A DNA stretch of 64,000 bases from Calendula officinalis (Eukaryota > Streptophyta > Magnoliopsida > Asterales > Asteraceae), in assembly GCA_963853835.1 (NCBI GenBank), contig OY970835.1, positions 37,212,047 through 37,276,046 on the forward strand. The letters run 5' to 3'. The translations under genes and the position numbers were made by a program. Position 1 is the stretch's first letter, and each line of letters starts with the position of its first letter. Positions 47,264 to 59,826 of the stretch are shown here, piece by piece. The notes beneath the pieces were generated by a model. It worked only from the letters and a program-made list of their open reading frames with translations, ran no database searches and had not been told where the DNA came from.

Positions 47264-48583
47264 ATGGCAGCTATGAAGAACCCCAGATTATGGTATAGCA
47301 CGATTATAAGGCAACAGTTAGTTAGTAATTCCCGACACTATCGATCAAATCCTAAAGTAGACTTGAGGAAATTGAGGCCAATGATTCTCAAAAGGATTGA
47401 AAATCGAGCCAAAGATTATCCGGTTAAAGCTATGATTCCTGTTGCTTATGATGTATTAAGATCGAGATCACTTTTGATTCAAGGTGTATCCACCCTTCTC
47501 CAATTAATCCCAATCTGGTCTTGCAAGTATTTTCTATCTCTCAATCACTTTTTTCTTATTCTACACTTTTATTCCTTGTAATTTTAAAATATAATTAAAG
47601 GTGTTTGACATTGTGTTTTGAAATTATTATCTGATAATTGGATTTCAAATCGCAGATGATCATTTTTTATCAGCATAGCGAAGTTGATTCTGATTATCAG
47701 ATTATTTAGGGGTCAAACAGTCAATTTGGATATCATTTATAGAGCAGCTGCAAGAAAACTGATTTTTTATTGTTTGATTATTTACCTATTTTGTGAATCC
47801 CTCTGCTACATGTTATGCTGCAATAATTGATTTTAGAAATTTATATGCAGATTCTGTCAAGAAGTATATATTGGTGAAAAGGGTCATGCAATCAAAACTT
47901 GTCATGGTTACAAACGACACGCCAAAAACAAGCTTCACGAATGGATCAAAGGTGGCATAAATGACATAATCGTCCCTGTAGACACTTTTCATTTAAAAAA
48001 CATGTTCCAAAATATAATCAAACACGATGAACGATTCGATTACAACCGAATTCCTGCAGTTATTGAACTATCTCTACAAGCAGGTGCAGACATTAATGAA
48101 GAAGAAATATCAACAAAAAATATAGAATTTTCAGGTGCTGAATCTTTATCACCAAATGATCTAAGATTAATAGCTCAGGGAACTTTGAAATCATGGGAGG
48201 TAGTTAGATCCGGTGTTGAGAAACTATTAATGGTTTATTCAGCTAAAGTTTGTAAACATTGCTCAGAAGTACATGTGGGCCCGTCTGGACATAAAGCTCG
48301 CCTATGTGGCGTTTTCAAGTACGAGAGTTTTCGTGGGGCCCATTTTTGGAAAAAAGCTGGTGTTAATGATTTGATTCCAGAAAAGATTGTGTGGTTTCGT
48401 AGGGCTCAAGATCCTGTTGTTCTTGAGGATAAATGGCGGTCATTTTACGGTCATGCCCCTGCGGTTGTTGATTTGTGTACAAAAGGTGGGGCAATTGCAC
48501 CTTCTAAGTATTTTTGTATGATGAAAATGCAGGGGTTATCCAAAGATGTTCCGTTTAAACCCCTAAATCATAAACATAATTGA
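47264..48583 (+). CDS. APO4: APO-domain organellar RNA-binding protein, APO4 type
   Basis: Two exons, 47264-47526 and 47851-48583, give 996 nt, 331 aa, close to the length of known APO4. The N terminus (about 1-35) is basic with Ser and Arg and almost no acids, as for a mitochondrial presequence. Two APO motifs are visible: the first spans the intron (C..C...GHAIKTCHGYKRH), the second is near residue 200 (VCKHCSEVHVGPSGHKARLCG). Their Cys and His spacing forms the zinc-binding RNA-binding fold of the family. APO proteins promote splicing of group II introns in organelles, and APO4 acts in mitochondria. Both motifs look intact. The start at 47264 is the first ATG of the frame. Confidence 0.93.
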
Positions 48584-48997
48584 ATTATTTTGTTATTTAA
48601 AGTTGTAATACCCTAGTAATTGATTTTGATGTCTGACAAATTATAAATTGTATTTTGTTCTTGAAGAACATAAATTGTAAACAAGATATACTAACCTAAT
48701 TGATTCATTTTGAATACCGCTTTCCACAACCTTGATTTTAATAATAATAATAATAAATAAATAAATAATTGACAATGATGATTGATGATGATAGAACATG
48801 TGACACAAGAAGTAATTCGTAATGGTCACCAAGTTATGGCTTTAACCAAACAATTTAATTCAACTTGAAGTTTTAGATGAGGATGAAAGTGTTTATATAC
48901 AACAAACAGACAGATAAAATCACACAATTAACCACACTACTAATCATCATTATCATAATAAATCAAATCACACAACAAACAACCAACCACTGAATCT
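48584..48997. other. Spacer between convergent APO4 and MPK6
   Basis: About 410 bp shared by the two 3' UTRs. It contains a TAA/TAAA microsatellite at about 48740-48767. Nothing else seen. Confidence 0.6.
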
Positions 48998-51271
48998 TCA
49001 AATATATTCAGGATTAAAAGCAAGAGCTTCCCTATAAATCATCTCCTTCATTTGTTCCTCAGTTGGGGCATGATGCTCAAAGTCAAAGTTAAATGGGGTC
49101 ATGCACACCGGCTCATCGCTGATGTCATGCAGTGATGTCAGATATGGGTGTGCAAGTGCATCTTCAACTGTAAACCATTCATACAGTTAATTTTTTCTAA
49201 TACCAAATCACAATTAGCAAAAGATTATTATTCAAAAAACAAGATTCCTGACCTGTAATTCTCTGTCTAGGATCAAAAGTCAACATCTTTTCAATAAGAT
49301 CAATAGCAGCAGGATGAACTTGAGGAAACTTATCATTAAACGATTGTCGTTGGTACTGAGGTAGTTGCCGAATGTATCTTTTTGCATTTTCATTCAGAAA
49401 CCCTAATTCACCTTCTGATGGAGTTCCAATCAGCTACAGCATTATTTCATTACTCATTAAATCATACTACTGCTTAAAAATAAAAAATAAAAAATATCAA
49501 GAAAATTAAAAAATACCTCCATGAGCAATCTTAGCTGGTGTACATGATCTCTACCAGGAAATAAGGGCTTACGGTCCATTAATTCCATAAAAATACAACC
49601 AACTGACCAAACATCAATTGCAGCAGTATAATCAGAAGAATTCAGCAACAACTCAGGTGCACGGTACCACCGTGTGACAACATATTCTGTCATGAAATCA
49701 GTTTCAGATGTAACACGAGCTAATCCAAAGTCACATATTTTCAGATCACAATTTGCATTTAATAGAAGATTGCTTGGTTTTAAATCCCTGTGCAAAACGT
49801 TTGCAGAATGTATGTATTTTAATCCACGTAGGATCTGATACAGAAAATACTGCCACAAAAAAAAAGGAATGATTAAACACTAATCACTCGTTACATAATA
49901 AGCAAAAACACATGGATTGGAATAATTAATGAGGAAAAGTAAAAAAACCTGGCAATGTTCCTCAGATAATGATTGATTAGAACGAATAATTTGATGAAGA
50001 TCAGTATCCATGAGTTCATAAGCAATGTAGACATCATTAAATGCCGTCCTTTCAGGGGGTGGAATTATATCTCTAATTGCAACAACCTACATTTAAACAA
50101 TAGTTGAATTTAGAATTTTATAATTCCAGCTTCACTCTTTTAATCGAAACCGCACACATACACAAAGGAGATCTGGGTCAAGGTAGGTAGACAAAGTAAT
50201 TTTTTAATTATTTGAGATGTGGCAACTAATAAAGTACCCTAATCATATGGCAGCTAATAAAGTATCCTCCTAATCATTGTTCAAGAAACAATAGTAGATA
50301 CTATGTATTGCATGAACTTTTACAGCTCATATGATCAAATAGTACTAATCAGGAACCGAATCTTGTCACTGTGAAGAGTTCTTTATTTTTTTTTATCACC
50401 ACTATGAGTTAATCACATATTCACATGTTTAGTGAACAGATCTGATGTTACCGTGTTTCTTTCCAAATTTGAAGATATGGTAATTTCTCTATCGCAATCT
50501 GATTAACCGAACAAGTAACCAACTTGAACAGCACAAAGCAAGATACTTAAACAGATCTTAAGCTTTAAACATAGGATAATTCAGTTTAGCTGAAAGTCGC
50601 TCCAAGTATAATAAGGGAAAGCAGAAAGAACTTCTGGGATTAAAGTGTTTTTGGAGACTAATGTCACAATTAGCATCCAGTGATTAACTGAGCTGATTAT
50701 AACTTCGATTATTACTAATTACATTCCAAATCACCCAAATAACTGAACCATAACCACCAATAATGACTATAAATCGCAATCAGAAACAGCAATGATTAAT
50801 ACCAATACTACTCACTGACGTTTTCATGATCCATATGACGAAGAAGCTTAATCTCTCGTAACGTCCTCTTCGCATCGATTTTATTATCAAACGCGTTAGC
50901 AATCTTCTTAATCGCAACATGCTCATTCGTTTCCGAATTCAAAGCCGAACTAAATACAAACAAAATCAATAAAAAAACACCAGTCAATACAAAAATGAAA
51001 TTAGCAATCGATTTATGGATCGAGAAAGAGAAGAACTGTACCAGACTATGCCGTAAGCGCCTTTTCCGATTGGCATAATAGGCGGTTTATACTTGGCAGT
51101 AACTTCAAAGATGTTACCAAATATGTTATACTGAATGAACCTACCACCGTGACTTAACGTCGCCGGGATTGTGTCGGCTCTGGTCATCGGGTGCTGGTGC
51201 TGCTGCGGCGACGGCGGAGCTGCGGTGGCGTCAGACATTTCAGTGTCGGAAGGTTGATTTGATGGATCCAT
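48998..51271 (-). CDS. MPK6: Mitogen-activated protein kinase, MPK6 type
   Basis: Six minus-strand exons, 51271-51042, 50949-50820, 50086-49949, 49849-49517, 49433-49253 and 49167-48998, total 1182 nt, 393 aa. Arabidopsis MPK6 has 395. The variable N terminus (about 1-35, Pro/Gln/His-rich) is followed by TLSHGGRFIQYNIFGN, a group A signature close to MPK6. All kinase landmarks are present: GKGAYG, the VAIKK lysine, HRDLKPSNLL, DFG, the TEY activation loop (FMTEYVVTRWYRAPE), and the C-terminal common docking region (LHDISDEP). MPK6 works in immune, stress and developmental MAPK cascades. Exon structure and length are normal and I see no damage. Confidence 0.97.
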
Positions 51272-53122
51272 TACAAGCCCTAGAAATGAAATCGAATAGG
51301 ATTAGAATACAATTTATCGAAGAAAGAAGGAAGAAAAAGAGAGATCAAAGATGTTTGTTTTGTTTCTGTTTTCGGGTTTCATCTCCTAACACGTTACTTA
51401 ACTTCCGTAACCATGCGGTTAATCACACAATCTTATTCGTTAATTATTGTATTATGATACACTGATTTTAGTAGATTGTTTTATTTCATATTTGGAAATA
51501 TATTAATTATATAAGAGCGGTCGGTATGGTAACGTATGAGTTACGCCATCATATGTGGCCCATTCAATTAGTATCGTGAGGTTGAAGTTATGACACCGCC
51601 CGTTGCCTGTGCCATACCCCAAGCAAGTCTAGTAGCGCCGCATGAAATTTTATTTTGGTGTGTATTGTGAGCAAAAGAGTATTTTGATGGATCCCAAAAA
51701 ATGTATGATGAAAGGAGTAATGCGTAAAAGTTTATTTTGATTGTGAATGAGAAAAAAGAAAATTCTGAAGTATCGCTTAGATGTCTCTTTTGCTAGAGCT
51801 ACTATCTCTTAGCAACTGACATTTAATAAATTACCATTCTATTAATTGTAGGTTTTGATAATAATAACCCTAAGTGCTGTCAATAAAAAAAATATTTTTA
51901 GAAACATTCAATTACTCATGCAAATATTATCTTAATCTTAAAATAATTTGTCATACATATTAAACTAATTCGTTTTTGTCTATATTCCATCATGGATTCT
52001 ACGGTTTGACATTTGTCTTTGGGCTATTTGTTTTATTTCATTGTTACATAGAGAAGGTGACAAAAGATTAAAGTGGATCTGGTTAAATATATTCGTTTGA
52101 TCCTTTATTACATAATAAAGGTGATATTAGATCAAGGTGGGTCTAAAAGAATAATAACCCACCATAAAAATAAAGAGTTCGAAAAAGGTACTTTTGATCA
52201 AATCTGTTCATATTAACCAAATCTAATCCTTCTAAAGGCTATTTGACAAATTTATAAAAGCCCAGATTTTGCAAATGTGTTTTTAAAGTGTTTTCCTACA
52301 AAGGTTTTTGTAATATGTGTCTTAAAAGTATATATTAACATACAATTAATGAATATATAATTTTCGTTTAAACCAAAATCGTATTTTATCTATTTTTTAA
52401 AGTCGTAAATTTTTAATTTTATTAATGTTATTCAAGACATTTAAAAATAACCAGTTCATTAAATGCGATTTAATATGGGCGTAATAGAAATCTCCATCAA
52501 CAGTAGCACCGTTTTACGAGGATAAAAATGCGGGACTCAAGGGGCGGTGCCTCAGGCGGGTGGCGTCGAGGGGGGACGCCCTCGTGAGATTCATGGCAGC
52601 ACCCTGAAACAAAAACGAAATTAACATAAGAGCTCTATTACATAAGGGAGGTGATTTCGAACCACATAAACTATTCCATGCACCACATTGTACCACATTT
52701 AAAGTAAATTGTACAAGTAATGTAAAATAATGATTGTGGCGTTAAAATCACATCTCATTATAGAAACACCATGTATTGTTATACACACCAAGTATTCAAC
52801 ATTTAATTGTATAAACCAAAAAGCTGGAAAAACCTATGTGACACATAGTGGGGTTTTTTTATTTGGTTAATGATTTGGATTGAACTTTGAGTTTGAACTA
52901 TTAGCTAATACTTGAGTTTTTATTTAAGATTGTTTTAGACTATTGGTTAGTAGCACCATAATAGGAAAATAAAAAATTTAAATAGTACTTATGTATCACT
53001 ATGGGCTATACATACAGTCCGCCCCTGTTAGGGGATAAGTTGAAAATCTTTTTATAGTAGCACCGTAACTAAACCCGTAACTTACTCTTTTAATAATATA
53101 ATTTTTGTAAACAACAAGGATG
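51272..53122. other. MPK6 upstream region and intergenic DNA
   Basis: The first few hundred bases form the presumed MPK6 promoter and leader. GC-richer islands at about 51510-51650 and 52535-52610 interrupt AT-rich DNA and may be transposon scraps. No ORF is supported. Confidence 0.45.
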
Positions 53123-54365
53123 TTAGCCTCCCGCGCGTTGCGACGGGGTTATTTTGTAACAAAATTTTAAACCATGATGATAAAAGTAATTTGTGTCGAT
53201 AATATATAAACTAAAATAAACTCTAAATTTTTCATTAAAAACGTGACCCCAAATATAAAGTGTTACTTTTGAACATAAGGACTATAAAACTAACTTTTGT
53301 AACTATTAGGCATATATGGTTGTGGTTGGTTGGCATCACCTTCTTTTTTTATAATAAAACATTTTTTGACAATGATTCAAAATTTCTGAAAATTATTCAA
53401 ATTTTTTAAAATAATTTATTGGGAATTGTCCTTATCAGAATAATTAATATTGCGAGAACTTTGACAACAACTTTCTAATCATTAGATTAATGGATATGTG
53501 GTTAAAGATTGTGGATGGTAGATTTTTAATTATGTAAACACAAACAAAATTTAAAGAAAACATGGACGGATACTTTCATAATTTTACATTGAATTAAATA
53601 AGGAATATATTATATTAAATTGAGAAGAAACTGTTTCATTTGGAAACCCCCAAAACCGTCTCATTTGATAATCCCCACACCCACATCTTCTCCCACCGGA
53701 CCTCCTCCCCCTCGTCTGAAGTGCATCGTCGGGAGTTGAAGAAGAAGAACCCCCGCCGCCATCTTCTTTCACAGTGTCAGACTGTATAACATAATTTCTA
53801 GTTGCATCGCCGGCTGTTAAAGAAGAAGAACCTCCACCGCCATCTATTTTCACAATTTCAGACGGAAGAAAATTGTCCTCTTTGTGGGCTTGGAACCCAC
53901 AAATTTTGTATTATCCAAAACATTGACGAAACCCCTGATCTCCAACTTTGATTTGGGTGAAATCATAAGGTTTAAGTTAACGTACAACTTGTAAAGCATG
54001 TAGTACAATGGCTTCATATAAGTGATTGAGGAACATGAAGTGATCTTTAATATTGTGAAATTTGTCTAAATATCTTATTTATTAAAAAATGATAATTGAA
54101 AATTAAATAAATTATTTTTTTTAGCATGATGGTGAAAAAGGAAGTTGTATAATCTTGTCAACGGTGGAAGAAGAAGAATTCGCCGGCAGCTTCGGCAGAA
54201 AGAAGAATTAATCATCAGTTATTTTATATTTCAAACTAAATTTTAAAATATTATTCTTTCATTTAGAAGTTTGAGATGGTGGCTCTGCATTTCAACCTTT
54301 AGTAAAGTTCATTAACGGCGTGAATGTTTGACGGAATATTCCATGAATAGTAACATAACGGTTTT
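53123..54365 (-). mobile_element. Candidate Helitron-like end, minus strand
   Basis: On the minus strand CCCGTCGCAACGCGCGGG (about 53147-53130) can form a hairpin and is followed within a few bases by CTAA (53126-53123). The base after CTAA is C, not T, and I cannot fix the 5' end; TCAAAAAACCG near 54370 is one guess. A minus-strand frame at 53853-53584 with repeated GGGGSSS segments lies inside. Weak call. Confidence 0.35.
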
Positions 54366-54373
54366 TTGAACTC

Positions 54374-55301
54374 TTCACACCCCGCCAAAATGGTTTGCGG
54401 AAAAATAGTTTGCGGAAGAACGGGCGTGCGACTAACATTGGTAACATCACACATCGAATATAATAAAGTAACGCATTAATAGAAAATGGATCGTCAATAT
54501 TTTTTTTTACAAACCGAAAAGTAATTGATTATCCATAAAAACCCATGAAATAAGTTTTAAATGAAACTTATGTCTCTTGAACTTATTCTTGTACTAGATG
54601 CATGACAATCTTGACCGTACTCGAATCTTTGTAAATAGACTTAATTTTCATTACCTGAGAAAACATATTAGAAATGTGTCAACACAATGGTTGGTGAGTT
54701 CACAGGTTTATAACTTTATAAATCGTTGGTTTATTCCAAAATGTTTACCAGTACAACTCGTGAACTAAAATAATATTTGAATTCTTTTGTACTAAATGTA
54801 GTAACCCATATTAGCCTCACAATGTGTACATCACCTTATGGCATGTGTTAACCAAACTCATGGACTTTACTAAAAGAGTGAACTGGACTTTAATATTAGT
54901 TGGGTTGATTCAAATTCGTAGTTTGGCTAAAGGTTTTGCAGCTGTATGGTCTGGACTCGAAACAAAAGAAACAGCTATTAGCTCCGGCAAGTGATGGGAA
55001 GCAAACAGGTAACAACTGCCGACATTTACGAAACGATTGAAAAACAAATCACTGGTGATGCCGGCGACGGAAAACCCACTCATACGCACACACACACATC
55101 AAAATACATGCACTGTCGGAGACGAAGGTCTCGGGGGTAAACGCAGAGGCTCGAAAACATCGGCACACCCGTAGGCACACCGTGGCTAACTATAAACAAC
55201 TCGAACACACACTCGGTGTGTGTGTCGCCGGAGATGGCGACGGAATATCAACCCAGAAACACAAACGCTCATATGCATGAATGATACAAAACGGTAATAA
55301 A
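54374..55301 (-). mobile_element. Truncated LTR relic related to the LARD-like element
   Basis: The text at about 54374-54430 is the reverse complement of the LARD LTR end, including CACACCCCGCCAAAA, TGGTTTGCGGAA and AGAACGGGCGTGCGA. A second similar block near 54650-54715 (ACCTGAGAAAACAT ... GTGAGTTCACAGGTTTATAA) lies at the matching distance. It is strongly diverged, has no primer site at its edge and is cut on the right by the Copia insertion. It is an older relative in the opposite orientation. Confidence 0.75.
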
Positions 55302-55306
55302 AAGAT

Positions 55307-56265
55307 TGTTGGTTCCCAACAACACAAACGTGTTGCGTTACGGCTAAGTAAAGACTTAAAATTAAAGAACACACAAGATTTCAATGATTAAGAGTTTATT
55401 AAAACAACTTAATACAGTACAAAGTTTGCGGAAATAGATAGTACACACTAACTAAAACTTTATACTTGAAATGACACTTTAACTAGCTCAAATTGAAAGG
55501 ACTATGCAAGGAGAGTAATATCAGCTGATACTAACAGCTGATATTGAATGTCCGAGTAATAAATATGAAGAAGTTAATACTAGACAATAACAAACTCTCA
55601 AAGAATGTTCTTGTGCTATGAATGCTAAAAGGTGTATGTAAATGCAAGCATTTACGTCTCTATTTATAGCCCAAGATCCATGTTCCTTTGTCCACAAGTT
55701 AATCGACGTGTAAACATATTATTCGTCGATGTAGACTTGTCCAAGGAGACATTAAATGCTCTTGCAAACGTTACAGTCCCAATTGTACTTTGTGTCAACT
55801 TCTCTTGTAACCTTTTCTGACGCACAGTGAAAAGATGTACTATGATAGTACAAAAGATATTGACTTTCTCTATACATGCTTGGAGGGACAAACGATGATG
55901 TTCTGACAACTTATCTTCTATTACCGAAATAGAAGATCCTCATCGTTTTCTTCTTCTTTGAGCGGGAAAGGAAAATATTCAAAGTGTCAAGAATATTTTC
56001 CACTAAGTCTTTATCTGCAGCGGGTACCATCAGCTGATTCCACAATCAGCTGAGTGGTCTTCTTCTTGTCTTTGTCCTTCGGCCATAGACTTCGAATGGT
56101 CACTCTTGAATTGCTGCTGATTTGACTTGATTCCTAGAGCTGAGTACTAACTCAGCGGAAGGTTTATTGCATATACTTGTTTCAGCTGAGATACGTACTT
56201 CAGCTGATTTTATTCGTCTTAGCTATCGATCATCAAATCTTATATACTTAGTCTTGGGACTAACA
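55307..56265 (-). mobile_element. 3' LTR of right-hand Copia (Sirevirus-like) element
   Basis: 959 bp. The plus-strand start TGTTGGTTCCCAA and the end, read on the minus strand as TGTTAGTCCCAAG, form an imperfect terminal inverted repeat. The element runs leftward, so this is its 3' LTR; the 5' LTR is beyond 64000. The candidate 5-bp flank is AAGAT (55302-55306). CAGCTG occurs six times, at 55522, 55535, 56031, 56047, 56183 and 56201. Confidence 0.9.
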
Positions 56266-56275
56266 ATCTCCCCCT
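56266..56275 (-). promoter_or_regulatory. Polypurine tract of right Copia element
   Basis: AGGGGGAGAT on the minus strand, touching the LTR start TGTTAG. Identical to the tract of the left Copia element at 1836-1845. Confidence 0.9.
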
Positions 56276-56488
56276 ATTTGATGCAATCGAATAGCTGTAT
56301 AATTGTGACCCTGTAATGATTCGGCTGATCTAGTCAACTGAACACTTATGTACTTTGACCCTTTGGGTTCTTTTGACTCTTTGTATCTTTTTACAGTATT
56401 TCTACAAGTATATTACAAACATAATTTTCCATTGATATGAAGCTGTTTAAGTACAAGGAAAATAAAACAAAAACACAGTCTTAAGTAT

Positions 56489-59400
56489 TTATTCTCTTAA
56501 GACTTTTTGATACACGGAGCTGATGGCTGAGTTGATTAGTTTCTTCATTTCTTTTCCCTCTTCAGTAGAGGAGCTCAGCAGTTTGTGATAGACTATGAGT
56601 TGCTCAACATCGCACATGTCTAATTCATCAGCTCTTTGGAAGCAAGACCTCTTCTTTTCACCCAGATAGCAGAAACCGTAAATGGGTTCTGTTACAATAC
56701 GCCCAGGGATAAAGTCAACTCCCGTGGGTACGGTTCTTGAGAGATTGAGTCTTGGTCGTTTAGCATAGAGTATTGAAGACCCAACCTCAGCTGATCTGGG
56801 TTCAGCGAAAGGTTCAAGGAGAACAGACTTACGTTTCTCCCCTCTTGCTGCGTAGCTTTCACCAGCAGGTTTTCTGATGGTCTCAGCTTGAGGTTCACGC
56901 AATTCAGCTGGTATGCGATTTGCCAGATCAGGAGAGTATCTCTTGATCTTGTCGCATAGAGTCTTGAAGGAGAAGATTGCGATTTTTGCCTCAGTTTCCA
57001 GATCTGCAATATTTGGAGATGGTTTTGCAGACTTGGCAGGTTTTAGCATCTCATTCCATTCGTCATAGCTGAAATGAGTGCTGACCTTGTTCAGAGAGAC
57101 CTTTTCAGGAGCGAAGGGCCCTTCAGCTCTATATATGATGATTTCTTGTGGAGAGCTGGATGTTGATTTAGAGCCTCTTACGCTGGTGATTTTTGCTTCT
57201 TGCCGACGTTTGCAGAGAACTTTGTTGAACAACCTAATGTTCTCAGCTCTTTCTGCTTCTGCTCTTTGATACAGCTCTTCTTGAGTTTTCTTTGAAGAGT
57301 GATAGCTGTTTCAAGATCTGCAGCAGTTCCAGCTTCTTCAAGAAGAGCAGCTGCAATCGTGGCATCGGAAAGCTCCCCCTCAGCAGGTTGAGGATTCACC
57401 TGTATAGAAGGCTGAGGGTTTTGGATTTGCGGGGTTTGGACTTGCGGGACCTCAGCTGATTCAAAAATATCAACGATGCGAACATCAGCTGAGGTTTCTT
57501 CTTCCCTGAGATCTTCAGCGGGAGTGAATATTGAATGCGTTATTGTATCTCCTGCTGAAGTAATTACCTCAGGTGTTTCAGTAGGGACGAGTGTTGTTGA
57601 AGTTGTAGTCTCGTCTAGTGAAACGTTTTCTTCTTGTATTCCAGCGGAGGTGAATGTTGGTGATTTTGTAGTTTCACCTGCTGGAATATCTTCTTGAACA
57701 TTGGCTCCAACAGAAGAGGTGATTATGGTTTGTGAATCTTGTTCACCTTGTTGTTCACCTGCTGATGTAGCTTGCTCTTTCTTCCCCTCAGAGAGTGCCT
57801 GAAGAAGTAAGGTACTCTCTGGTGCAGCAGTAGGACGGACAGCTGGGGCACCCTCATTGAGTTTTTGCAAGATGAGGTCAAGGGTGCATTGGAGACCAGT
57901 GACTTGAGAGGTTAACGAACAAACCTCAGTCTCTAGCTTGTCCATCCGAGTGGACACAGCAGTAGTAGAAGCATCAATAGCCTTGGCGAGACGGCTATGA
58001 GTATTGGCCAGCAGAGATTCCTGCTTTTGTTGAGCAAGGCCAATACGATCCACAGCGGAGATGAGAGGAGTGACCTGAGATTGTAATAAGGTCAGCTGTC
58101 GATCAACTTCTGCTTCAGATGCCCGGGCTTCAGCTAGAAGCCTATCCTTCTCAGTTCTGTCAGATTCTCGAAGAGAGCGGAGCTCTCGCTGAGTGAGCTC
58201 TTGAAGCTGGATGAGCTCGCTGGTGTTGCATCGAATCTGATCAGAAAGAAGAGCCAACTGAGGAGTGGCAGTGTGGACTTCAGTATGCAGAGAGGCAATA
58301 CTCGTTGATAGATTTTCAACGGATTGAGCATACTGCTGAGGAACATCCCTGCGAAGGGTGTTCAACTGCTTCCTCAAGATTGCCATCCCAGGACGTATCT
58401 GGGATTTTACAACTCTAGACACCAAGGCAGCAAGGGCCTTGGTGGGAATGCCTTCACCAGCTGTGCTGGTTCCAGCATGGGACATTTGGACAATTTGGGG
58501 AGAAGGGTCTGGAATGTCTCCAACTGAGGTGGTAGCCTCAACTGTGGAAGAAGTCATTACTGAGTTAGGAGGAATAGCTCCTATGGGTTGCTCAGTAATA
58601 GTGGGGGGTGAGTTGGGTCCAGCTGAAACTTCTGGGGTTCTGTCAGAAGGGCCGACATCAGCTGTCAATTCAAATTGAAGCCAAGGTGCATCTACTTCCT
58701 CATCAGCAGACGAGTAGTAGGGCTGAATGGGTTCTTCGGCAGAATCAAACATTAAGGAGAAGACTGTTTGATTACCTTGTACTTCAGTCTCACCAGCCGG
58801 CTGTACTGGTATAGAGACATGAGGAGAAAGTCCTCGGGGTGGAGGGTCAGCTGCCTCACAGCTCAGTTGGCGAATACGTTCGCGATCACTGGCAGCTTGG
58901 GTGAGTGCCTTAGTAACAACTGGGTCTACAGTTGTCCCTTCATCGGCGGTGGTGGTTTCCTCGATCTACAGCTGGTGTAAGCTGGTGACGTTGTGGGAAA
59001 CAGAAAGAACAGTTTCAAGATTGACTTGGTTTCCAGTCAAATTGTCATCAACTGCTGACTCAGAAAGTGATGAAGAAGTTTGTGGTGGTGTGTGTGCAGC
59101 TGACTCTCGGGTGGCTTGGGATGAGCCAAAAACTTCACCAGCAGTCTTTTGAGAGACTGAGGTTGCTTGTGCAGTTTGTCCCCTTGTTACAACAACTGAT
59201 AATGAATCAGTTGAGGAGCTACGCAGAAGTGTGGAGCCGGCACTAACTCCTAAAGAACGAAATTGCCGTTTTGAAAGCTGCTGACCTGTTGAGAGATCAA
59301 CAGGTGGAAGAGAAAGAGGAAGAGAAAAAGAGAAGTGATCAGCCAGGAGTGTCCGACTAGAAGCTCCGAGAAGAGGAGAAGTTTCTAGTGGGACACTGCA

Positions 59401-59709
59401 AGAGTGAAAATGAGAAGGGAGCACAGCAGCGGACGCTGGATTAGCTTTTGATCGTAATTCACTCAAATTGGAGCTCAAAAGGGCCCCCAGTGGATCCTGG
59501 CTGAATCCTGATGATGCTGCGAATGCCAAGTCAGCATCATCAGTTGCCATACCTTCTCCACAGGTAGCAGATCCTCTCTCCTGCAGTTGAGGAGAAGAAG
59601 GATCACGTGAAGTGGGAGAAGATGGCGGGAGGAGGGGAGAAGAAGTGGTGAGACGATGAGCTGATCTTTTGACTCGTCTCTTCACCACTAGAGGAATGAA
59701 ATCCTCTAC
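56489..59709 (-). pseudogene. Copia extra ORF, second part (coiled-coil), broken
   Basis: Read on the minus strand, one frame runs from about 59709 to about 57290, interrupted by a TAG at 58968-58966. It then shifts by one base in 57280-57300 and continues to the stop at 56489. The first part is Ser/Pro-rich with RR and KR basic clusters. The middle (about 58480-57850) is a long Leu/Gln heptad-like coiled coil. The next part is Glu/Thr-rich, with repeated SAG, SAE and SAD tripeptides that come from the CAGCTGA motif. The C terminus resembles the same region of the left Copia element in hydrophobic pattern and order. It lies where Sireviruses carry an env-like ORF. Function unknown. Confidence 0.72.
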
Positions 59710-59826
59710 CTAATCTTCCATCTCTGTGGGAGCTGAGATCCCAGTGGAAGTGGGATTCTTTTCACCAGCAGCTAGCGGACGACTAGCAGCCGATGAACCC
59801 TGCAGATGAGGAAAGGACTTACCTTC

